Both the position numbers and the translations under genes were made by a program. The notes under the pieces were generated by a model. The model made no database searches and was not told the DNA's origin. It worked only from the letters and a program-made list of their open reading frames with translations. DNA of 33,525 nt from an uncultured Acidimicrobiales bacterium (lineage in GTDB: Bacteria; Actinomycetota; Acidimicrobiia; Acidimicrobiales; SZUA-35), in the NCBI GenBank assembly GCA_937930655.1, contig CALHBU010000009.1, positions 1 through 33,525 on the forward strand, in the 5' to 3' direction. Shown in pieces: positions 7,949-15,776 of this stretch (its first letter is position 1; every line of letters starts with the position of its first letter).

Positions 7949-9817
7949 ATGTCCAGCACGATCACCCAGTTGGGTAGGGTAACCCAGGCTCTTCCCAGCG
8001 GTGGAGAGCACCGTCCTGGTCAAGAAAAAATGGCGGAAGAAGTAGCGGTTGCACTGGAAACCGGCACTGCGGTGTTCATCGAAGCCGGCACCGGCACCGG
8101 CAAATCTCTGGCTTATCTGACCCCCATTATCGACGCCGGCAAGCGGGCCGTTGTGGCTACCGCCACCATCGCCCTTCAGGGACAACTCGTCGACAAAGAC
8201 ATTCCGCTGGTCGCGGCGGGACTGGACACCGCCGTCTCAGCCGCCATTCTCAAGGGTCGAAACAACTATCTGTGCAACCAGCGGATGCAGGAACTGGATC
8301 GGGCCAGCCGCACCGAGCAGTTGGATCTTCTTCGAGGATCGAGCCCCGATGACCACCTCGAGGGCATCAAAGAATGGGCTCAGACCACCCAGACTGGCGA
8401 CAAGGAGGAACTCGATCCCGCCCCACCCTCCGATGTGTGGCAAGCCATCAGCGTTGGCGCCGACGAATGCCCGGGCGCCAGTCGCTGTCCTTCGGGTGAG
8501 GGCTGCTTTTCGGAGCTGGCCCGAGCTTCAGCCAGGGAAGCCGACATCATCGTCACCAACCACCACTACTACGGGCTGAACGTGGCCTCTGATGGTGCTC
8601 TTCTACCCGAGCATGATCTCGTCGTTTTCGACGAGGCCCACCACCTGCCGGAAGTTCTCAGCTCAACATGCGGGACCGACCTCAGTGGCGGCCGGCTCCG
8701 CTCGCTGTCGCGACGTGTTCGTGGTGTATTGACCGACGACGAGTTGGGTCGTGGTCTCGATGTCTCGGCCATGGAGCTCGACAACCTGCTCCGAGACGAG
8801 GTCGGCAATCAAATCTCCAATGGCGCAGATCTCGTTGAGGTGCTGGTCACGGTGCGAGATCGATCCGACCAGGTTCTGGCTGGGCTTCGTAAGACCAATC
8901 CGAAAGAGGGCTCCGATGCCTCGGCCCGGGTTGAGCGAGCCACCCTGGCCGCGACCTCCCTCATCAACGACATCGACTCAGTCATCGAATCGGACGAGAG
9001 TGACGTGCTCTGGATTGACGGATCGGACAACAATCCGGTTCTTCGTCGGACCCCGCTCGATGTTGGCCAGATCCTCATAGATCAACTGTGGGACGAACGT
9101 GGAGCCGTACTCACCAGCGCCACACTCCCCCAGGCGCTGCCCTCCCAATTGGGGCTCCCCGACAACGAGGTCGAACGGGTCGGCTCGCCGTTCGACTACG
9201 AGAAGCTCGGGCTTCTCTACTGCGCAGCGCATCTTCCTGACCCCCGGCAAGCGGGGTCCCGGGATGTCGTTCACGCCGAAATGGCTCAGCTGATAACGGC
9301 AGCTGGCGGCCGAACGCTGGGGCTGTTCACCAGCTACCGGGCCATGCAGGAAGCCGCCGACTATCTCCAGGAAGACCTCGATACTCCGGTAATGGTTCAG
9401 GGCGAGGCTTCACGATCGGTCCTGATCGAGAAGTTCACGGCCAACCCTGAGAACACACTGCTGGCGACGCTGTCGTTCTGGCAGGGCGTCGACCTACCGG
9501 GCGACACCCTCACCCTCGTCACCATCGACCGACTCCCCTTTCCCCGCCCCGACGATCCAGTGCTCCAGGCTCGCCGACGGCTGGCCGGCCCCAGCGCGTT
9601 TCGCACCATCGACCTCCCGCGAGCCCAAATGCTCCTGGCCCAGGGGGCCGGTCGGCTCATTCGCCGGTCGGACGATCGGGGGGTGGTCGCGGTTCTCGAT
9701 GCCAGGCTGGCCAACAACAAGTCCTACCGATGGGACCTGATCTCAGTCCTTCCTCCGCTTCGCCGCACCAAGGACCTCGACGAAGTACTCGACTTCCTGG
9801 AAGAGCTCGACAGTTGA
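7949..9817 (+). CDS. dinG: DinG-family ATP-dependent DNA helicase (XPD-like, Fe-S)
   Basis: 622 aa superfamily 2 helicase, 5'-3' polarity in the family, acting on forked DNA, D-loops and R-loops. Walker A EAGTGTGKS is at 45-53 and the DEAH box VVFDEAHHLPE has DEAH at 228-231. Four cysteines placed for an Fe-S cluster are visible: Cys109 (NYLCNQR), Cys174, Cys180 and Cys186 (DECPGASRCPSGEGC). C-terminal motifs WQGVDLPGDTL and QGAGRLIRRSDDRGVV are the helicase motifs V/VI. The frame stays open upstream to 7667, but that would overlap the divergent gene; the ATG at 7949 has AGGA (7937-7940) eight bases ahead and starts the conserved part. No recognisable actinobacterial LexA box lies in the 107-bp upstream gap, so SOS control is not supported here. 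Confidence 0.93.
   Translation: MSSTITQLGRVTQALPSGGEHRPGQEKMAEEVAVALETGTAVFIEAGTGTGKSLAYLTPIIDAGKRAVVATATIALQGQLVDKDIPLVAAGLDTAVSAAILKGRNNYLCNQRMQELDRASRTEQLDLLRGSSPDDHLEGIKEWAQTTQTGDKEELDPAPPSDVWQAISVGADECPGASRCPSGEGCFSELARASAREADIIVTNHHYYGLNVASDGALLPEHDLVVFDEAHHLPEVLSSTCGTDLSGGRLRSLSRRVRGVLTDDELGRGLDVSAMELDNLLRDEVGNQISNGADLVEVLVTVRDRSDQVLAGLRKTNPKEGSDASARVERATLAATSLINDIDSVIESDESDVLWIDGSDNNPVLRRTPLDVGQILIDQLWDERGAVLTSATLPQALPSQLGLPDNEVERVGSPFDYEKLGLLYCAAHLPDPRQAGSRDVVHAEMAQLITAAGGRTLGLFTSYRAMQEAADYLQEDLDTPVMVQGEASRSVLIEKFTANPENTLLATLSFWQGVDLPGDTLTLVTIDRLPFPRPDDPVLQARRRLAGPSAFRTIDLPRAQMLLAQGAGRLIRRSDDRGVVAVLDARLANNKSYRWDLISVLPPLRRTKDLDEVLDFLEELDS
9799..9805 (+). promoter_or_regulatory. Ribosome binding site fixing the TTG start of the PlsY-like gene
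   Basis: GGAAGAG lies within the end of dinG, eight bases before TTG at 9814. That TTG overlaps the dinG stop as TTGA, so the downstream gene is most likely translationally coupled. This site argues against the in-frame ATG at 9730, which would overlap dinG by 88 bp. Confidence 0.65.
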
Positions 9818-10458
9818 GGACCACTGGTTGGATCACGCTCTACGCCGGTTTGTTGATCGGCTCAGGTTATGTGATCGGTTCGATGCTTCATCGTCGACTC
9901 CCCGGAGGTCAGCTGCTGAAATCCGGTGTCATCGAAGCAGCGGCCGCAGTGTTGTGGGCCTACCTGGCGTTTCGGCTTATCGACTGGATAGCACCCGGCA
10001 CCAGCCAGTTCCGGGAGTTCTCGGCGGTAGGAATCCTCTCACCCCGGGCGCTGACCATTTGGGAGGCAGTGGCGCTGTGGTCGGGGTTGGCCGTCATTGT
10101 CGGCCTCATCGCCCCGTTTGATCGAGGCTTTCGCACCGGCGGAAACGGACTGGCCGCCGGGGCTGGCCTTGTGCTGGTCTTCTCGCCCTTTCCGCTGTTC
10201 GCTGCAGCCTTCGCCTGGGCCGGAGCCCAATGGCTCGTGAGGCCCCGAACCGCAGTTCTGGTGTCCCTCTTTGCCCTCGTCACCAGCGAATGGTTGTTAT
10301 CCATGCTCTCAACCTCGGTTACGCCCCGAGCGTGGGGCTTCGTCCACGGACCAGAAACAACGCTGTGGCTAGCCGGCTTGGCCGGAGCGCTCGCAGCCCG
10401 CCAATCGCACGCAGCACCTGGCGAGCCGCCGCAACAGCAACGGCCGGGGGCTCAGTAA
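9814..10458 (+). CDS. Polytopic membrane protein, degenerate PlsY (glycerol-3-phosphate acyltransferase)-like
   Basis: 214 aa from a TTG start, with about five to six hydrophobic segments (near 7-27, 40-60, 83-102, 114-136, 142-162, 183-196). The stretch GLIAPFDRGFRTGGNG (97-112) followed by a small-residue helix ending in SP closely recalls the PlsY segment with the pattern G-H-x-F-P-x-F-x-x-F-x-G-G-K-G. Here the His is Leu and the G-G-K-G lysine is Asn, and the PlsY motif 1 (GSGNxGxTN) is missing. So the fold may be PlsY-like, but acyl-phosphate-dependent acylation of glycerol 3-phosphate looks unlikely. It is coupled to dinG by a TTGA stop/start overlap, and its 3' end overlaps the convergent era stop by 7 bp. 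Alternative: an unrelated actinobacterial membrane protein with chance similarity. Family call moderate, function unknown. Confidence 0.6.
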   Translation: MRTTGWITLYAGLLIGSGYVIGSMLHRRLPGGQLLKSGVIEAAAAVLWAYLAFRLIDWIAPGTSQFREFSAVGILSPRALTIWEAVALWSGLAVIVGLIAPFDRGFRTGGNGLAAGAGLVLVFSPFPLFAAAFAWAGAQWLVRPRTAVLVSLFALVTSEWLLSMLSTSVTPRAWGFVHGPETTLWLAGLAGALAARQSHAAPGEPPQQQRPGAQ

Positions 10459-11333
10459 CCCAGACGTTCGATGGCCGAAAGATCGTGGTGCCAGTCCCTG
10501 TCGACAGACACCACCAGATCGATTCGGGATCCGGCTGGCAGCTGCCGACGCACGTTGGTCCCAACCTTCTTGAGGACCTCGCCACCCTTGCCGATGACGA
10601 TGCCCTTCTGCGATTCCCGTTCGACCAGGATCTCGACCTTGATGCGAGGACCCTTGTTGGTTTCTTCCCATTCGGTCACCCTGGTGGCGACGGAATGGGG
10701 CACTTCTTCTCTGGTCGTGCGCATCAGCTGTTCTCGGACCAGCTCGGCAACCCAGCGGGTTTCCGGCATGTCTTTGACCTGGTCGTCGGGGTACCACAGT
10801 GGGCCGACCGGGACCCGGGCCCGGAGGTGTTCGATGAGGTTTGGGATGCCATCGCCGGTCTGAGCGGAAACCGGGAAGTAGGCCTCGGCGCCGAGATCCG
10901 ACACCGCAGTGAGTTGGGAGAGGATTCTGCGCTGGGGCAGGCCGTCGATCTTGTTGATCACAACAACGGCTCGGGCCAGGTCAAGTTGTTGTGCCAAGAA
11001 TGCGTCGCCCTTGCCGTAGCCGCTGTTTGCATCGACAACGAAACAGACCACGTCGACGTCGCCGTTGGCTTCGTTGGCTGTTTTGTTGAGCCGGCGACCG
11101 AGCTCACTCCGTGGCTTGCCGACGCCGGGAGTATCAACGAACACCAGCTGGTGGGTGTCGTTGGTGAGGACACCGCGAACCTGGTTCCTGGTGGTCTGTG
11201 CCTTGTCCGAGGTGATGGTGACCTTGTGGCCAAGAATCTTGTTGAGCAGGGTCGACTTGCCAACGTTAGGACGACCGAAGAGGGTCACGAAGCCGCTTCG
11301 GAAGCCGTCGGCGTTCGCTGGTGCATCGCTCAT
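10452..11333 (-). CDS. era: GTPase Era
   Basis: 293 aa, normal length. Era binds the 3' end of 16S rRNA and helps late 30S assembly. The GTPase domain has G1 GRPNVGKST at 20-28, switch I with TTRNQVRGV, G3 FVDTPGVGKP, G4 NKID and G5 VSAQTGDG. The C-terminal KH domain carries GIVIGKGGEVLKKVG (about 246-260). The ATG overlaps the corC stop by 4 bp (ATGA). It is the last gene of phoH-ybeY-corC-era; its own stop overlaps the tail of the convergent PlsY-like gene, leaving no room for an independent terminator. Together with YbeY and RsmE it points to a ribosome-maturation operon. Confidence 0.97.
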   Translation of the reverse strand: MSDAPANADGFRSGFVTLFGRPNVGKSTLLNKILGHKVTITSDKAQTTRNQVRGVLTNDTHQLVFVDTPGVGKPRSELGRRLNKTANEANGDVDVVCFVVDANSGYGKGDAFLAQQLDLARAVVVINKIDGLPQRRILSQLTAVSDLGAEAYFPVSAQTGDGIPNLIEHLRARVPVGPLWYPDDQVKDMPETRWVAELVREQLMRTTREEVPHSVATRVTEWEETNKGPRIKVEILVERESQKGIVIGKGGEVLKKVGTNVRRQLPAGSRIDLVVSVDRDWHHDLSAIERLGY

Positions 11334-12601
11334 GTTGCTGGCTCGGCGGCCGCGTTGACGTAGACCAGCACCCGAGTGATCCGACGGCCTTGAACCTTCT
11401 CCACTCGGAGTCGGTAACCCTCCAGCTCGCAGCTTTCACCTTCGAGCGGTATTCGACCGAAGCAGTCGAATACCAGACCTCCGACGGTGTCCCAGTCGCC
11501 CTCCGGTAGTTGGAGGCCAGCCAGGTCGTTCAGTTCGTCGATGAGCATCCTGCCATCCACTCGCAAATTGCCATCTCGCTGGCGCTCGATGAGTGGTTCC
11601 TCGACATCGTATTCGTCGACGATCTCGCCGACGATCTCTTCCACCAGGTCCTCAAGCGTCACGAGCCCAGCGATGCCGCCGTATTCGTCGACGGCAACTG
11701 ACATGTGGAAGCTGTCCCGCTGCATCTCTTTCAGAAGTTCGGAGACTCGCTTGGTTTCCGGCACAAAGTGAGCCGGTCGAAGGAAGTCCCCAACCTTCTC
11801 GTGTTCCCGATGATCCAGCTCGGCCCGTATGAGATCCTTCACATAGACCAGTCCCACGACGTCGTCGATGTTCTCGCCAACGACCGGCACCCGAGAGAAG
11901 CCGGCCTCAGAGGTGACCTCCAGCGCTTCGTCGATGGTCAGCACCTGTTCGATGGTTGTCATGTCGGTGCGGGGCACCATGACCTCGCGGACAACGGTGT
12001 CGCCGAACTCGATGACCGACTCGATCAGATCCCGCTCGTCTTCGTCGATCACATCGTCGTCGAGAGCCGCATCGGCGAGGGCAATGATGTCTTCCGGAGT
12101 CCCGAACGGTCCTCGACGGAGTCCCTCACCGGGGAGGACGATGTTGGCCACGCCAATGAGAGCGTTGGCCAACGGCCGAACCGGAGGTGCCGCGGTAAGC
12201 AACGAAGCGGGTCCGACAAGGCGAATGGCCACCTGCTCGGGCTGGAGAACGCCGAGGGCCCGCGGTGCAGTCTCGGCTGCCACGAAGACCAGACAAATGT
12301 TGATCGCTGAGACCAACACCACCCACGGCGTATCAACCCACCGGGCGGCCAGGAGGGTCACGGTGGTGGCTTCGGCCAGGAGCAAAATGACAATGAGTAG
12401 CCGGAGCGGATTAAGCACCGACTCGGGGCGGGAAAGCAGTTCGAGGACTCGACGGGCCTTTGGCTCGTCGTCGACCATCGCTTCCAGACGAGTCAGGCTG
12501 GCATGTCCCAGGGCTGACTCAAACGCAACAAGTAGGGCGGCGATCAGAAGAAGCACGACGGCTGCAATGCCAGCGGCTACGTCACCAACACCAAGGGTCA
12601 C
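11330..12601 (-). CDS. CNNM/CorC-family membrane protein with CBS domains (HlyC/CorC)
   Basis: 423 aa. An N-terminal CNNM transmembrane domain has segments near 8-30, 66-88 and 92-112. Next come a cytoplasmic CBS pair (about 205-325, including EVMVPRTDMTTI and SVAVDEYGGIAGLVTLEDL) and a C-terminal CorC_HlyC domain (about 335-420, with DTVGGLVFDCFGRIP). Family members are implicated in Mg2+/Co2+ export or homeostasis; the old hemolysin name is not informative. GTG start overlapping the ybeY stop as GTGA, and an ATGA overlap with era, so it is translated within the phoH-ybeY-corC-era unit, the usual place for this family in Actinobacteria. Confidence 0.92.
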   Translation of the reverse strand: MTLGVGDVAAGIAAVVLLLIAALLVAFESALGHASLTRLEAMVDDEPKARRVLELLSRPESVLNPLRLLIVILLLAEATTVTLLAARWVDTPWVVLVSAINICLVFVAAETAPRALGVLQPEQVAIRLVGPASLLTAAPPVRPLANALIGVANIVLPGEGLRRGPFGTPEDIIALADAALDDDVIDEDERDLIESVIEFGDTVVREVMVPRTDMTTIEQVLTIDEALEVTSEAGFSRVPVVGENIDDVVGLVYVKDLIRAELDHREHEKVGDFLRPAHFVPETKRVSELLKEMQRDSFHMSVAVDEYGGIAGLVTLEDLVEEIVGEIVDEYDVEEPLIERQRDGNLRVDGRMLIDELNDLAGLQLPEGDWDTVGGLVFDCFGRIPLEGESCELEGYRLRVEKVQGRRITRVLVYVNAAAEPAT

Positions 12602-13128
12602 GCTGGCTCCGGGTGCCGAATACCGAGTCGGTCAAGATGAGCCCGTTCTCGTGATCGCATCAGCGCTGTCTCGTCCGGTTCGGCATGGTCATGCCCTAAC
12701 ACGTGGAGAACACCGTGAATCACCAGAAGTTGGAACTCACCGTCAATGGAGCCGACGTGGCTGGAAGCTTGGGCTTCGGCCACTTCGGGGCAAAGGACAA
12801 CATCACCAAGCATGGGCTCACCATCGAGCTCATCCCATTTGAATCCGCTGTCGGGCTCGGCACCGGCCAATGGGCCGGTTGCATCCAGCGGAAACGACAG
12901 GACGTCGGTGGGGCCGGTATGCCCCATGTGCTCCTCGTTGAGCTCGGCCATCGCCTCTTTGTCGACCAGGTGAAGGTCGAGCTGACCGGCGGAAACACCT
13001 TCGCCAGTCAGGACCGACAGTGCCAACTCACACAGTGAGTGGAGATCGATGTCTGAGTCGGCGGCGTCGCGGTTCTCGGTACCGGTGACGGTGACCTTGC
13101 CGCTGGTTGCTGATGGAGGCTCGCTCAT
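12598..13128 (-). CDS. ybeY: Endoribonuclease YbeY (16S rRNA 3' maturation)
   Basis: 176 aa. YbeY is a zinc-dependent endoribonuclease involved in 16S rRNA 3'-end processing and ribosome quality control. The signature HGVLHVLGHDH gives the three zinc-ligand histidines His138, His142 and His148. Upstream motifs include LNEEHMGHTGPTDVLSFP (64-80) and LGDVVLCPEVA. A 25-residue Ser/Thr/Asp-rich N-terminal extension precedes the conserved fold. Its ATG overlaps the phoH stop and its stop overlaps the corC start, each by 4 bp, so translational coupling is likely. Confidence 0.96.
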   Translation of the reverse strand: MSEPPSATSGKVTVTGTENRDAADSDIDLHSLCELALSVLTGEGVSAGQLDLHLVDKEAMAELNEEHMGHTGPTDVLSFPLDATGPLAGAEPDSGFKWDELDGEPMLGDVVLCPEVAEAQASSHVGSIDGEFQLLVIHGVLHVLGHDHAEPDETALMRSRERAHLDRLGIRHPEPA

Positions 13129-14075
13129 TTGGAGGGCAGGTCTTCGTGCCGGGAGTAGGCGTCAACGATGTCCTGAACAATCCGATGACGCACGACATCC
13201 TTGCTACCCAACTCGATGTAGCCCATGCCATCGATCCCCTCGAGGATCTTCCAGATCCCGCGCAGACCACTGCGGCCCCCGGGCACGTCGACCTGGGTTT
13301 GATCACCGGTGACAACGACTTTGGAGTTAAAGCCGATGCGGGTGAGGAACATCTTCATTTGTTCCGGGCTGGTGTTCTGAGCCTCGTCGAGAATGATGAA
13401 GCTGTCGTTGAGCGTGCGGCCACGCATGAAGGCCAAGGGAGCGACTTCGACCGCGTTTTTCTCGAACAGCTTCGCCATACCTTCGGCGCCAACCATGTCG
13501 TGCAGGGCGTCATACAACGGCCGCAGGTAGGGGTCGACTTTGGACATGAGATCGCCGGGCAGGTAGCCCAGCCGTTCGCCGGCCTCCACCGCGGGCCGGG
13601 TGAGAAGAATCCGCTCGACTTCCTTGGCCTGAAGTGACCGGACGGCGGTGGCCACTGCCAACCAGCTCTTGCCAGTACCGGCGGGGCCAACACCGAAGGT
13701 GACGATGTTCTTGCGGATGGCGTCGATGTAACGCTTCTGGCCCGCGGTTTTGGGACGAACAGCTTTGCCCCTGGAGGTGGTGAGGATGCGATCGGTGAGG
13801 ACCTCGGACGGGCGAACGTCTGCCCCCACCATCTCGACAGCACGGCGAACGGTGGCCGATTCGATGGCTTGTCCCCGCTCGACCACGAGCACCAACTCTT
13901 CAATGACTTTGGATGCCTGGATCGCCTCGGGACCATCGACGGTGATCTGGTTGCCCCGAACATGGACAGTGGCATCGAACGCGCCTTGCACAACCCGCAG
14001 GTACTCGTCCCGTTCGCCGAGCAGGCCAACCATCGTCTGGTTGCTGGGAACGCTGATCTTCACCGGTGATGTCAT
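13125..14075 (-). CDS. PhoH-like ATPase (YbeZ type)
   Basis: 316 aa. Cytoplasmic P-loop ATPase of the PhoH family; the YbeZ type usually sits next to ybeY and is thought to act with it in RNA metabolism. An N-terminal KH-like region (about 1-100) is followed by the ATPase domain with Walker A GPAGTGKS (130-137), LLTRPAVEAGERLGYLPGD and Walker B FIILDEAQN (226-234). The ATG at 14075 has GAGG five bases ahead. It is the first gene of the phoH-ybeY-corC-era operon, so the operon promoter probably lies in 14076-14182, shared with the divergent pseudokinase gene; I could not assign -35/-10 boxes there with confidence. Confidence 0.93.
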   Translation of the reverse strand: MTSPVKISVPSNQTMVGLLGERDEYLRVVQGAFDATVHVRGNQITVDGPEAIQASKVIEELVLVVERGQAIESATVRRAVEMVGADVRPSEVLTDRILTTSRGKAVRPKTAGQKRYIDAIRKNIVTFGVGPAGTGKSWLAVATAVRSLQAKEVERILLTRPAVEAGERLGYLPGDLMSKVDPYLRPLYDALHDMVGAEGMAKLFEKNAVEVAPLAFMRGRTLNDSFIILDEAQNTSPEQMKMFLTRIGFNSKVVVTGDQTQVDVPGGRSGLRGIWKILEGIDGMGYIELGSKDVVRHRIVQDIVDAYSRHEDLPSK

Positions 14076-14182
14076 TGGTGCCTCAACGATACCCTCAGAC
14101 TGGTTCGGGTGCGTTACCCCTTTCAGCGTTCGATAGCCGGGCTAGACGGCCGGCAGGGCCGAGTTAACGGCCAGGGGTTTCA

Positions 14183-15241
14183 GTGGACAAGCCAAGAGGC
14201 ACCGGATTTCAGCAAGAGCAGGGCCAGCAGGCGGTGACCATGGGATTGACCGAGCATGGTCAACCGGTGGTAGTCAAGCGATTCGACTCGGCGGTCGGTG
14301 ACTCCGGCCAAGGCGAGGCTCGGTGGTTGGGGGCGGCCAATCACCCGGGGATCGTGCGCCTGGTCAAGCGGGTCAACGATCCGCCGCTCACCGTCACCGA
14401 ACATGTGGCGGGCCCGACCCTTCGCACTGCGAGCCTCGAACCGGGCCGGGCGGCGCATGTCCTTTCGGTGGTGGCAGACACCCTGGCCGATCTCCACCAG
14501 ATGGACATGTTTCACGGTGCGGTCAATCCGGATCACATTCTGGTAACCACAGACCAGCCGGACCAGGCCGGTGCTGTCCTCTGCTCCCCGCTTCCCTCCG
14601 ACGACCGCACCGCCGATGCGAACGGTCTCGGTCGGTGCATCGAGTGGCTGGTTGCCGAGTGGGAGGCACAGAAGCTCAGCGTTGCCGCAGACTGGTCCCG
14701 GCTTGCCGCCAAACTCGCATCCGAACCACCCCTCGACCTGCGCCGGGCGGCCCATCAGCTCGGGGCGCTCGCTCCACCACTCTCGCCTTCTCCAACACGG
14801 TCGCCTTCTGCAACACGGTCCCCAACAGCTTCCCCAACACCGCCGTCGGTCGACGAGCAACGACCAGCCCGCCTCCAGAAGCTGGCGGCACTTGTGATCT
14901 TGGCCCTAGCTCTTCTGCTGGTCGGTCGAATGGTGGTGAGTGGCCAGGAAGGGGCGGTGGCCGGTGCTCGCCTCCCGGCTGATCAGGGCGTCTTTGCCGT
15001 TGGCCAAGCGGCGGACGTCGTGGTCGCCCTCCCCCTTCCATGCCCCGGTCAACCACACGCACTGCTCCTCGATCGAGCGACCGACACCGTCTGGACCTTC
15101 GAGGCGATCCACGACGGCGCGATGGGCTCACCAATGACCCGGGTATCGGGGGCGACGATGCTGGTGGTGGAAGCGGCGTCGCCCTGCCCTCGGGCATGGG
15201 TCAGCGGCCCGGCAGGAGCAATCGAGCTCGACTGGCCCTAG
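14183..15241 (+). CDS. Membrane pseudokinase-like protein with extracytoplasmic domain
   Basis: 352 aa from a GTG start with AGGGG just upstream. Residues about 20-195 look like a worn-down Ser/Thr protein kinase: VVVKRFD (Lys32), a helix with Glu45, NHPGIVRL, the hinge-like LTVTEHVAGPTL, and HGAVNPDHIL at 111-120 where kinases have H-R-D-x-K-P-x-N-I-L. The catalytic Asp is Ala113, the Lys is Asn115, and no DFG motif follows, so phosphotransfer is unlikely. A Ser/Pro/Thr linker (200-222), one membrane helix (234-252) and an outer domain of about 100 residues with two cysteines (287, 335) follow. The layout recalls PknB-type receptors and the MviN/FhaA pseudokinase system of actinobacteria. 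It sits between phoH (divergent) and bldD (convergent, 7 bp apart). A regulatory scaffold or sensor is my inference. Confidence 0.7.
   Translation: MDKPRGTGFQQEQGQQAVTMGLTEHGQPVVVKRFDSAVGDSGQGEARWLGAANHPGIVRLVKRVNDPPLTVTEHVAGPTLRTASLEPGRAAHVLSVVADTLADLHQMDMFHGAVNPDHILVTTDQPDQAGAVLCSPLPSDDRTADANGLGRCIEWLVAEWEAQKLSVAADWSRLAAKLASEPPLDLRRAAHQLGALAPPLSPSPTRSPSATRSPTASPTPPSVDEQRPARLQKLAALVILALALLLVGRMVVSGQEGAVAGARLPADQGVFAVGQAADVVVALPLPCPGQPHALLLDRATDTVWTFEAIHDGAMGSPMTRVSGATMLVVEAASPCPRAWVSGPAGAIELDWP
14786..14821 (+). repeat. 18-bp tandem repeat in pseudokinase linker
   Basis: Two units, 14786-14803 and 14804-14821, share CCTTCT-CAACACGGTC with two mismatches. In frame they encode the repeated SPT/SAT-R linker just before the membrane helix. 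Confidence 0.85.
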
Positions 15242-15248
15242 TCGAAGG

Positions 15249-15776
15249 TCAGCGAGGAGCGGGAGAGCTCGTCAGACCAAGATCGGAGAGACGGTCGACG
15301 GCGCTGTCGAAGTCGACGCCAAGGATGCAGGCGACGGCCCGAAGATCGTCCTGGCGTACGGTGAGAACCCGTCCGTTGAAGTCCTGGCGCTGCACCTGAA
15401 TCATCGCCAGGTAACGGCCCAGCATCTCGCCTTCGGGTCCGGCGACCGAATCCAGCTGGGTGAGGTCCAGTGAGACACCGGCACGACCCGTCTGTTCGGT
15501 GAGATCGACCGTGCCAGGGGTGATGCCAACGGTGGTGGCACGGGGCAGGAGTTGGTCGACGGGCACGCTGTAGAACAGCGCCAGCCGCTCGAGGCGGGGG
15601 ACGGAGATGGCCCGTTCGCCACGCTCGTAGGCGCCAAGCACCGATGCTTTGAATTCTTGATCTGAGGTGGCTTCGACGTCCTGCAGGGACAGTCTCTTCT
15701 GACGACGTATAGCCCGAAGCCGTTCGCCTACGCGTCTTCCGTAGGCGGAGCTGGCCTCGTTTTCGTCCTCGCCCAT
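15249..15776 (-). CDS. bldD: BldD-type c-di-GMP-responsive XRE-family transcriptional regulator
   Basis: 175 aa. The N-terminal helix-turn-helix (about 12-72, with RLRAIRRQKRLSLQDVE, GAYERGERAISVPRLERLA and FYSVPVDQLLP) matches Streptomyces BldD throughout. The C-terminal domain carries LGRYLAMIQVQRQDFNGRVL and the c-di-GMP signature R-x-D-x8-R-x-x-D: Arg130-Gln131-Asp132, eight residues, then Arg141-Gln142-Asp143-Asp144. In Streptomyces, BldD bound by tetrameric c-di-GMP represses sporulation genes; here the targets are unknown, since no developmental genes are in the window. The ATG has AGGGAG four bases upstream. It converges on the pseudokinase gene with only 7 bp between stops. A TAGATA -10-like box lies at 15890-15895 (minus strand) but has no matching -35. 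Confidence 0.88.
   Translation of the reverse strand: MGEDENEASSAYGRRVGERLRAIRRQKRLSLQDVEATSDQEFKASVLGAYERGERAISVPRLERLALFYSVPVDQLLPRATTVGITPGTVDLTEQTGRAGVSLDLTQLDSVAGPEGEMLGRYLAMIQVQRQDFNGRVLTVRQDDLRAVACILGVDFDSAVDRLSDLGLTSSPAPR

Noticed and set aside
10230-11363. 377-codon plus-strand open frame over era
   Set aside because: Lies opposite the clear era gene; its protein has no recognisable motif and arises from the codon pattern of the minus-strand gene.
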